Positions 1 to 4,627 of a stretch of 9,450 bases of DNA are shown piece after piece. Source of the stretch: an uncultured Clostridia bacterium. GTDB taxonomy: Bacteria > Bacillota > Clostridia > Oscillospirales > Ruminococcaceae. Every line of letters starts with the position of its first letter. Position 1 is the first letter of the stretch. The stretch lies in the NCBI GenBank assembly GCA_937894185.1, contig CALCSA010000247.1, positions 1-9,450 of the forward strand, in the 5' to 3' direction. The notes below the pieces were generated by a model. That model saw only the letters and a list, made by a program, of their open reading frames with translations, was not told the origin of the DNA and did no database searches. The position numbers and the translations under genes are program-made.

Positions 1-381
1 CTGATTCCCACCAATACACCAGATGCTCCGGCAGCGATTGGGCCTTACTCTCAAGCCATTCGTTTTCAGAACTTTTTGTTTACCTCGGGGCAGATTCCAT
101 TAGACCCTGTCACCGGAGAGGTGAAGGGTGACGATGTGACGGCACAGGCAGATCTTGTGCTGCGCAATCTGGAAGCCGTGCTGAAAGCCAACGGCATCGG
201 ATTCGACAACGTGATTAAAACCACCTGCTTTCTGGCGGATATGGCCGACTTTGCCGCCTTTAATCAGGTTTATGGCAAGTACTTTGTCAACAACAAGCCT
301 GCCCGTTCCTGCGTGGCAGTACGGGAACTGCCCAAGGGCGTGCTCTGCGAGGTAGAGGCCGTGGCAGCCATTGAGCAGTAG
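1..381 (+). CDS. ridA: RidA family reactive intermediate deaminase (5' end outside window)
   Basis: The reading frame is open from base 1 to a TAG at 379-381 and gives 126 residues, so only the first few residues of this roughly 125-130 residue family are missing. Family hallmarks are visible: IGPYSQA near the start, LFTSGQIPLDP, the arginine segment NKPARSCVAV that binds the substrate carboxylate, and the terminal CEVEAVAA, which carries the conserved glutamate. Members hydrolyse reactive enamine/imine intermediates made by PLP enzymes such as threonine dehydratase, releasing 2-oxoacids and ammonia in the cytoplasm. A TTG inside the frame at 76 could be mistaken for the start, but the conserved IGPYSQ motif lies upstream of it. 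The gene runs convergently toward the fibre cassette, and a strong hairpin terminator lies about 160 bases downstream. Family assignment is firm; the exact substrate is unknown. Confidence 0.95.
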   Translation: MIPTNTPDAPAAIGPYSQAIRFQNFLFTSGQIPLDPVTGEVKGDDVTAQADLVLRNLEAVLKANGIGFDNVIKTTCFLADMADFAAFNQVYGKYFVNNKPARSCVAVRELPKGVLCEVEAVAAIEQ

Positions 382-400
382 CTCCAAGGTATAAGCTTTG

Positions 401-415
401 TCAATACAGTATTGA
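401..415. other. Perfect 15-bp dyad (TCAATAC-A-GTATTGA)
   Basis: Seven bases are mirrored exactly around a single central base, about 20 bases after the ridA stop codon. There is no U-tract and the loop would be too tight for a good RNA hairpin, so a protein-binding site in DNA is more plausible than a terminator. A TTGACA-like hexamer sits on the minus strand at its left edge, but I see no matching -10 at normal spacing. The rest of 382-603 contains no gene that I can support. Confidence 0.35.
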
Positions 416-542
416 GACCGGCATCTCCAGTTGTGTTTTAAAGTCAGACGCTTCAGATGTGTGGTCGCACCGCATCCAGCCGGAGATTGCAAATATGGGG
501 TCAACGGGGAATCCTTGGGACTCTCCGCCCACAGGCAATATC

Positions 543-575
543 AAAAGCCCACGTTCCAAGGAACGTGGGCTTTTT
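543..575. terminator. Bidirectional intrinsic terminator between ridA and the fibre cassette
   Basis: This is a near-perfect inverted repeat, AAAAGCCCACGTTCC / GGAACGTGGGCTTTT, with an AA centre. It ends in five T residues on the plus strand and four on the minus strand. Its position between two convergent units suits it to end both the ridA transcript and the fibre-cassette transcript, whose last stop codon is at 604. Confidence 0.9.
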
Positions 576-603
576 GCGCCGCCGGCTGTTCTTCCCCGCG
601 GTC

Positions 604-1479
604 TTACGGCAGCAGAGTGTGGATGCCCTCCTGATCGGGGAGGGAAACTACAGCAGAGGCGGGCAGGTTGCAAAGGGGGCGCACGCCGACTACACTGGTG
701 CACGCATTGGGGGAGGATCTGAACCCGTAAGGCGTAATGGATCGGGCGGCGATTTCGTCCCGATAAAAGGGAGTGCGGCACCACCAATAGGCAGGGCCTT
801 CCTCGGCAAGGATGCAGTTGGCCTCGGCCGCCGGGGTAAAGGAGCAAATCCGCTCACCGGCAGAAGAAAAGATGGGAAAGACAGGCCCTTCGTTTACGCT
901 GCCTTCTGTGCCCGCGCCCACTTCCGTGGTGCTGGCCAGAAATACCTTTGCCTGAAACGAATCGCTGCCATCTCCGTCGAACTGGGATCTTCGCACCACC
1001 AGATCGGTGAGAAGCAGCTGAGATGCAAAGGACGGCTCCAAACTATGCAAAAAGCCCGGAAGTTGGGCGCTGGGGTTGATGCCATCATAAAGATTTTCCG
1101 CAGTGGGGGGAGCATCATAAGGGTGGGCGGGGTGGTACCATTGCCCGGGAGGAGCATCGCTGTTCAGCCACTGGGCAATGTTGGAGTGGATGTAGCGGTT
1201 GTTGCCTTCCTTCCGCCGTTCGCCATTGGGATTATCCGGCTCAAAGGCGTCAAAGCACATGGCGAAGATGGCGCCATCGGCAATCAAAGTCACGCAGTCC
1301 GCCGGATACCCCGGATGTCCTATATCCGCCATGCGAAACACGATGTGCTTCCCAAACAGGCTATGGAACGGTGCTTTCACCGGTATCTGTACCAAAGAGC
1401 GAAGGGGAAGGCCTGCCAAGGGAATTCCCAAGGGCGGAACCTTGATCCAGGCAGGGGCTGCTTTTCCGCGGGTGATCAT
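604..1479 (-). CDS. DUF6273-type phage tail / receptor-binding candidate protein
   Basis: The product has 291 residues. From about residue 45 to the end it resembles DUF6273 proteins found beside tail fibres in Firmicutes phages and prophages. Supporting segments are the GHPGYPADCVTLIADG region, CFDAFEPDNPNG, NNRYIHSNIAQWLNSD, FLASTTEVGAG with EGPVFPIFSS, the aromatic YWWCRTPF segment and the terminal VVGVRPLCNLP. The biochemical role of the domain is not established; its place as the last gene of a fibre cassette suggests an adhesin or tip protein. The ATG at 1477-1479 overlaps the TGA of the upstream fibre gene (ATGA), and an AAGGTGG site lies about 10 bases before it, so the two are probably translationally coupled. 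There is no signal peptide, consistent with assembly into a particle in the cytoplasm. The gene appears complete, and a terminator follows about 30 bases after its stop. Confidence 0.82.
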   Translation of the reverse strand: MITRGKAAPAWIKVPPLGIPLAGLPLRSLVQIPVKAPFHSLFGKHIVFRMADIGHPGYPADCVTLIADGAIFAMCFDAFEPDNPNGERRKEGNNRYIHSNIAQWLNSDAPPGQWYHPAHPYDAPPTAENLYDGINPSAQLPGFLHSLEPSFASQLLLTDLVVRRSQFDGDGSDSFQAKVFLASTTEVGAGTEGSVNEGPVFPIFSSAGERICSFTPAAEANCILAEEGPAYWWCRTPFYRDEIAARSITPYGFRSSPNACTSVVGVRPLCNLPASAVVSLPDQEGIHTLLP

Positions 1480-2867
1480 GCGCCGGACACCACCTTATAA
1501 AGAGTTGCCTGGGCGGAAAAATCAAAGTCGGGCTGTCCGCTGGCCACGGCGGAAAGAACGCCGCTGTCATTTTCGAAGTGGACGAGGATGCCGTCTTGGG
1601 CCAACTGATAGAGCACCGGCATGGCAGCGGAAAAATCGGCCTGATCTCCCTCCCGGACCGGGAGGGAGAGGGAATGGCGAAACAGGTCGCCGCTAGGGCT
1701 CCAACCTGTCGCGGTGAGAAAGACGGAATAGGCCCGGCGGGTGAGGGCTTCCACCTGAACCGTGTCGGCCTTGGCGGCCAGCGCATCGGCGGAGGCCTTA
1801 CCCTCTAAGGCTGTGGACAGGTCGGCCAGCTCCTCGTCAATGCGGGTGATCTGGGAGGCATCGGCCTTGGCGGCCAGCGCATCGGCGGAAGCCTTACCCT
1901 CTAAGGCTGTGGACAGGTCGGCCAGCTCCTCGTCAATGCGGGTGATCTGGGAGACATCGGCCTTGGCGGCCAGCGCATCGGCGGAGGCCTTGCCCTCCAA
2001 GGCTATGGACAGGTCAGCCAGTTCCTCGTCAATGTGGGTGATCTGGGAGGTATCGGCCTTGCCCCCCAAGGCTGCGGACAGGTCGGCCAACTCTCCGTCA
2101 ATGCGGGTGATCTGGGAGACGTCGGCCTTGGCGGCCAGCGCATCGGCGGAGGCCTTGCCCTCCAAGGCTGCAGATAGGTCGGCCAGTTCCTCGTCAATGC
2201 GGGTGATCTGGGAGGTATCGGCCTTGGCGGCCAGCGCCTGATTGACTGCTACAATGGCAGCTTCCAGCCGGGCAATATCCGACGGGTCCAGCTCACCCTC
2301 GCCGCCCAGTTCGGCGAGGGCGCTTTCCAAGCCTGCGATGGCAGCATCGATGCGGGTGATGTGGGAGGCATCGGCCTTTTGAGCTTCCACTCCATCCAAC
2401 CGGAGGGTAAGGCCCTCCAAGGATTGGACCACCTCCTCCACTGCCGTGGCATTGGCCTTTCCCTCGTTAAGACTTTGCAGGCTGCCTTCCAGCCCTTCCA
2501 GAGCATCGTCCAGACGGAGCACCTCCTGAACAGAGGCTTTTTCCTCGGCCAGTGTGAGGATGTTTTCCATCAGAATATTGGCATTATCGGGACTCCAAGC
2601 GTGATAGATGAACTCTCCGGCAGGCCAGTCGGCCGGAAGGGTGCCGAACCGCCCCCTTTGGCATCCAATCAAACGGCCGCCTTCCAAATCCAGACCGGTG
2701 TAGAGGATGGTCTCGGCGTTTTGCTCGGTGCCGATGGTGACAAAATTGGGGGGAGCGGGAAACAGGGAGACATCGGTGACGGGAATCAGAGCATCGGCGG
2801 ATGAGAGATTCTGCGCCAGCTGTACCGTAACCGGATTGTTGGCGGGGTACATGGGCTTGAGTGGCAT
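1476..2867 (-). CDS. Phage tail fibre protein with 32-residue coiled-coil repeats
   Basis: The product has 463 residues. Residues about 20-110 match a domain common in Firmicutes tail fibres, with FPAPPNFVTIGTEQNAETIL, then RGRFGTLPADWPAGEF, then NANILMENI. Residues 110-210 are heptad-like and helical (repeated LE/SL/KA patterns). Residues 210-369 hold tandem 32-residue units built on SQITRIDEELADLS, ALEGKASADALAAKAD. The last 95 residues form a compact domain starting YSVFLTATGWSPSGD, typical of fibre C-termini. I chose the ATG at 2865-2867 because AGGAGG lies six bases upstream; the TTG two codons earlier would touch the Shine-Dalgarno sequence. The gene is transcribed from a promoter opposite the XRE repressor gene and is coupled to the DUF6273 gene. 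It probably forms a trimeric shaft. Whether the host particle is an active prophage or a tail-like particle is unknown. Confidence 0.85.
   Translation of the reverse strand: MPLKPMYPANNPVTVQLAQNLSSADALIPVTDVSLFPAPPNFVTIGTEQNAETILYTGLDLEGGRLIGCQRGRFGTLPADWPAGEFIYHAWSPDNANILMENILTLAEEKASVQEVLRLDDALEGLEGSLQSLNEGKANATAVEEVVQSLEGLTLRLDGVEAQKADASHITRIDAAIAGLESALAELGGEGELDPSDIARLEAAIVAVNQALAAKADTSQITRIDEELADLSAALEGKASADALAAKADVSQITRIDGELADLSAALGGKADTSQITHIDEELADLSIALEGKASADALAAKADVSQITRIDEELADLSTALEGKASADALAAKADASQITRIDEELADLSTALEGKASADALAAKADTVQVEALTRRAYSVFLTATGWSPSGDLFRHSLSLPVREGDQADFSAAMPVLYQLAQDGILVHFENDSGVLSAVASGQPDFDFSAQATLYKVVSGA
1762..2240. repeat. In-frame 96-bp tandem repeats within the fibre gene
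   Basis: Aligned units begin at 1801, 1897, 1993, 2062 and 2158, with a partial unit at 1762-1800. The units at 1801 and 1897 differ at only three of 96 bases. The unit at 1993 is only 69 bp long, an exact in-frame loss of 27 bp (nine residues, the SADALAAKA segment). All unit lengths are multiples of three, so gain or loss of a unit changes shaft length without breaking the frame. The repeats encode helical coiled-coil sequence, and there is no spacer pattern like a CRISPR array. Confidence 0.92.
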
Positions 2868-2873
2868 ACGCAA

Positions 2874-2879
2874 CCTCCT
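2874..2879 (-). promoter_or_regulatory. Shine-Dalgarno site of the fibre gene
   Basis: On the minus strand a full AGGAGG lies six bases before the ATG at 2867 and directly abuts the alternative TTG at 2873. This spacing decides the start codon. Confidence 0.85.
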
Positions 2880-2880
2880 A

Positions 2881-2909
2881 TTGACATTTACGTTAACTTG
2901 GAATAAAAT
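2881..2909 (+). promoter_or_regulatory. Sigma-A-type promoter reading toward the XRE repressor gene
   Basis: A perfect TTGACA at 2881-2886 and TAAAAT at 2904-2909 are separated by 17 bases. Transcription would start near 2915 and give a leader of about 90 bases before the ATG at 3007. Repressor half-sites overlap the spacer and lie just downstream of the start, so autoregulation is likely. Confidence 0.7.
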
Positions 2910-2984
2910 TGACGTGTATACGTAAAAATAATATACTACGTAAAAGTAGTGGGTGTCAATAGATTTTTACGTATTTGCGTAAAA
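2886..2984. promoter_or_regulatory. Operator cluster: five CGTAAA/TTTACG half-sites
   Basis: Half-sites occur at 2886-2892 (ATTTACG), 2921-2927 and 2939-2945 (both CGTAAAA), 2965-2971 (TTTTACG) and 2978-2984 (CGTAAAA). The last two form a perfect dyad, TTTTACG-N6-CGTAAAA, across 2965-2984. The same geometry is seen in degenerate form at 2908-2927, where the left half is ATTGACG. The cluster sits between the divergent fibre and repressor genes and overlaps both promoters. I infer that the adjacent XRE protein binds here, by analogy with phage repressor operators. Confidence 0.72.
2930..2959 (-). promoter_or_regulatory. Sigma-A-type promoter for the fibre cassette
   Basis: On the minus strand TTGACA (2954-2959) and TATATT (2930-2935) are 18 bases apart, placing the start of transcription near 2923 and a leader of about 55 bases before the fibre ATG. 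A CGTAAAA half-site (2939-2945) lies in the spacer and another (2921-2927) covers the start point, so a bound repressor should block it. Confidence 0.65.
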
Positions 2985-3006
2985 TGCTGACAAAGGCAGG
3001 TGCTGT

Positions 3007-3363
3007 ATGGAAGGGCTATATCATAGAATTGAGGGGCTGTGCCAGCTGGAGGGGATCAACATGTCCCAGATGTGCCGCTTGGCACAGGTGAGCCGGGGAG
3101 CTATGACCGATTTAAAGTCCGGACGCAAAGCCGGGTTGTCTGCGGCTACTCTCACCAAAATAGCGGGATTCTTTGGGGTTTCCACTGATTATTTGCTGGG
3201 GGTACTGCCGGAAGAAGCTGTGGTGAAGAACCGGGAACAACGGAAGGATTCCGATTGGCTGGAGCAGTATTTTTACTGTAAAACCGGACGCCTCCCCACC
3301 CGGAAGGAGTTGGAAGGACTGGAAGATTATATCACCATCTACCTGAAAAGTCTGGGGCCTTGA
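3007..3363 (+). CDS. XRE-family helix-turn-helix repressor
   Basis: The 118-residue cytoplasmic protein has a Cro/C1-type helix-turn-helix at about residues 5-65. MSQMCRLAQVSRGAMTDLKSG contains the scaffold and recognition helices, followed by LSAATLTKIAGFFGVSTDYLLG, the usual end of this domain. The remaining 50 residues, including a basic/acidic stretch and PTRKELEGLEDYI, are probably a dimerisation tail. No peptidase motif of the LexA/CI type is visible, so RecA-triggered self-cleavage is not supported. The ATG at 3007 has AGGTG a few bases upstream. The gene diverges from the fibre cassette across a region packed with dyad half-sites, so repression of that cassette and of its own gene is the obvious inference. 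What relieves repression is unknown. Confidence 0.88.
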   Translation: MEGLYHRIEGLCQLEGINMSQMCRLAQVSRGAMTDLKSGRKAGLSAATLTKIAGFFGVSTDYLLGVLPEEAVVKNREQRKDSDWLEQYFYCKTGRLPTRKELEGLEDYITIYLKSLGP

Positions 3364-3370
3364 AGAACAT

Positions 3371-3446
3371 GCTTTTTCCGAATACAGGGGCATGGCCTAA
3401 TGAATGCCATGGATTAAAGATCACATAACATCCGCTTTTTCGGAAT
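3371..3446. repeat. Short direct repeat in the AT-rich spacer
   Basis: GCTTTTTCCGAAT at 3371-3383 recurs as GCTTTTTCGGAAT at 3434-3446 (12 of 13 identical). Between them is a small hairpin, CATGGC (3391-3396) and GCCATG (3406-3411), with no U-tract. I see no gene in 3364-3601. The repeat may be chance. Confidence 0.3.
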
Positions 3447-3601
3447 TCTTCACCCTGAACATCCCGTCAAAAAATTTGATTTCATGGATCATACCCTCGT
3501 TTTTAACAGTTTAGGTATTTGACCCCACACGGATACGAACTACAAAGTATCAACATTAAATGGAAATGTTTAAGCGAAGGGAAGGGCCCAAGGGAGGAAA
3601 G

Positions 3602-3627
3602 AAAAAAGCCCACCCGAAGGCAGGCTT
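3602..3627 (-). terminator. Intrinsic terminator of the small secreted protein gene
   Basis: On the minus strand a nine-pair stem, AAGCCTGCC and GGTGGGCTT (two central wobble pairs), closes on a TTCG tetraloop and runs into six T residues. It begins five bases after the stop codon at 3632-3634. Confidence 0.88.
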
Positions 3628-3631
3628 AACA

Positions 3632-4030
3632 TTAGTCATGGATATGAAAAGTACGCTCCAACCTATCTTCCGCTTTGTCAAGCTTATCCTCTAACTTATC
3701 AAGCTCTCGCTCCAAAGCCCTATAATCTTCCCAGGAAATTGCAGAGGATAAATAGGCCAGTTTATGCTTATCGTCCAGCAAGTCAATTTCATTATCAAGC
3801 ATATCAATTTCATTGCGAAGGGTGTGGAGCTGCCTGCGTTGTTCCACCGCTGTTCCAGTGGGTTTAGCGGAATCAACACGTCCGACTAATTCATCTACCC
3901 TTAGGGCTAGATCGTTAATGTTGCCCTGTGAATCGCTCAAAAGAGTATCGCCAGCTCCTGTAGTTGCATAAACCGACAACGGCATAATCAGACAAACCAG
4001 CGCAAGAAGAACCAATACAATCTTTTTCAA
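3632..4030 (-). CDS. Small secreted coiled-coil protein of unknown function
   Basis: The 132-residue product begins MKKIVLVLLALVCLIMPL and has a clear Sec signal peptide, with likely cleavage after residue 22 (SVYA before TTGAG). The cysteine in the hydrophobic core is not in a lipobox, so the mature 110 residues should be released or held in the wall. The mature part is mostly charged helix with heptad spacing: LALRVDELVGRVDS, LRNEIDMLDNEIDLLDDKH, and the end RELDKLEDKLDKAEDRLERT. I do not recognise a named family. The start is a TTG at 4028-4030 with AGGTGA about four bases upstream; no in-frame ATG would keep the signal peptide. It is a monocistronic unit with its own terminator. Its composition is AT-richer than the genes on either side, which may mean separate acquisition. 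Confidence 0.75.
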   Translation of the reverse strand: MKKIVLVLLALVCLIMPLSVYATTGAGDTLLSDSQGNINDLALRVDELVGRVDSAKPTGTAVEQRRQLHTLRNEIDMLDNEIDLLDDKHKLAYLSSAISWEDYRALERELDKLEDKLDKAEDRLERTFHIHD

Positions 4031-4048
4031 GTTATCACCTCAGAATCT

Positions 4049-4054
4049 AGTATA
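4049..4054 (-). promoter_or_regulatory. Possible -10 element for the secreted protein gene
   Basis: TATACT on the minus strand would start transcription just before the AGGTGA ribosome site and leave a very short leader. The matching -35 (TTAAAT, about 18 bases upstream) is poor, so this is tentative. Confidence 0.28.
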
Positions 4055-4114
4055 GACAAAATGCAATTAATAATTTAAGGTAAAATATCGCAAAATTTAA
4101 GGAGGATTCATCCA

Positions 4115-4180
4115 ATGCGAGGTGCCGCCAAACGGAACCGGGAGGAAAAAGACGGGGCATCAGGTGACAGATATTCATAA
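4115..4180 (+). CDS. Possible 21-residue small protein
   Basis: AAGGAGG at 4099-4105 lies nine bases before an ATG at 4115. The frame encodes MRGAAKRNREEKDGASGDRY plus one serine and ends in TAA at 4178-4180. Nine bases later a strong intrinsic terminator starts on the same strand. A good ribosome site, a closed frame and an adjacent terminator together suggest a real transcription unit. The peptide is hydrophilic, highly charged and has no membrane segment, so it is not a typical type I toxin. I could not find a convincing promoter. It could equally be the decayed end of a longer gene or a non-coding RNA locus. Confidence 0.38.
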   Translation: MRGAAKRNREEKDGASGDRYS

Positions 4181-4189
4181 ATAAGCGGG

Positions 4190-4235
4190 AAGCCCACAGG
4201 CTTACCGATTGGTAGGCTTAAGGGCTTGGTTTTTT
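4190..4235 (+). terminator. Strong intrinsic terminator after the 21-codon ORF
   Basis: AAGCCC (4190-4195) pairs with GGGCTT (4222-4227). After a two-by-two internal loop, a further nine pairs close on a GATT tetraloop at 4207-4210. Six T residues follow at 4230-4235. No larger plus-strand gene ends here, so the transcript it stops must begin within the spacer or read through from further upstream. Confidence 0.75.
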
Positions 4236-4319
4236 AGCAAAAATCTTTCCGTTGCTTTTTTCCATTATTTTATAGTGGAAAGGCATGGTTTAGTGTGGTT
4301 ATAAGTCTTGCTTTTGAAT

Positions 4320-4356
4320 AAAAAACCGCTTGGTTTTCGCATAACCAAGCGGTTTT
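4320..4356 (-). terminator. Intrinsic terminator of tRNA-Gly
   Basis: A perfect 14-pair stem, AAAACCGCTTGGTT with AACCAAGCGGTTTT, has a seven-base loop and a six-T run on the minus strand. It starts five bases past the encoded CCA of the tRNA. Four T residues on the other strand make it weakly bidirectional. Confidence 0.9.
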
Positions 4357-4361
4357 CCTGT

Positions 4362-4435
4362 TGGAGCGGGTAATGGGAATCGAACCCACACTCTCAGCTT
4401 GGGAAGCTGATGTTCTGCCACTAAACCATACCCGC
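4362..4435 (-). tRNA. tRNA-Gly (anticodon CCC), CCA encoded
   Basis: On the minus strand the acceptor halves GCGGGTA (4435-4429) and TACCCGC (4372-4366) pair fully. The anticodon arm is TCAGC-TTCCCAA-GCTGA with CCC complementary to 4401-4403, reading the GGG codon. The T arm is GTGGG-TTCGATT-CCCAT, with the invariant TTCGA. The discriminator base is T at 4365, and the 3' CCA is genome-encoded at 4364-4362. It has its own promoter and terminator and stands alone rather than in a tRNA cluster. Confidence 0.95.
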
Positions 4436-4448
4436 ATAACCCAGTAAT

Positions 4449-4476
4449 ATTATACGTCTTTTTGCGTAAAAGTCAA
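4449..4476 (-). promoter_or_regulatory. Promoter of tRNA-Gly
   Basis: TTGACT (4471-4476) and TATAAT (4449-4454) on the minus strand are 16 bases apart, ending 13 bases before the first tRNA base. The spacer contains TTTTACGCAAA, which on the plus strand reads as the same 11-base word (TTTGCGTAAAA) found in the perfect repressor dyad at 2965-2984. Confidence 0.78.
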
Positions 4477-4627
4477 TAGGATAGCGGGAATCTTGCGGCT
4501 CATATTCTGGAACTGTCTGAAGATACCCCACAAAATTTGTCCTAACTATGAAATATCCTTGAATTTTCTGTGAGAATATGGTACGTTTATTTATATTTGT
4601 AACAGCATACTGGAAAGGATGTTGAAT

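Noticed and set aside
457..1500. Long plus-strand frame of 347 codons
   Set aside because: It is antisense to the recognisable DUF6273 gene, is rich in Gly/Arg/Ala without domain character, and runs through the terminator at 543-575.
1762..2240. CRISPR array or non-coding satellite
   Set aside because: Unit period is 96 bp without alternating unique spacers, and all units are in frame within the fibre protein.
604..2867. Diversity-generating retroelement target in the fibre cassette
   Set aside because: No reverse transcriptase gene, template repeat or adenine-rich variable segment is visible. Could still lie outside the window, but nothing here supports it.
382..4435. Element integrated at the 3' end of tRNA-Gly
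   Set aside because: The geometry would fit, but I found no second copy of the tRNA 3' end (T-loop and acceptor sequence) near ridA or elsewhere in the window, and no integrase gene.
4436..4627. Ion-sensing riboswitch ahead of the antiporter gene
   Set aside because: The 192-base gap also holds the tRNA promoter, and I see neither a convincing aptamer nor an expression-platform hairpin with a U-tract.
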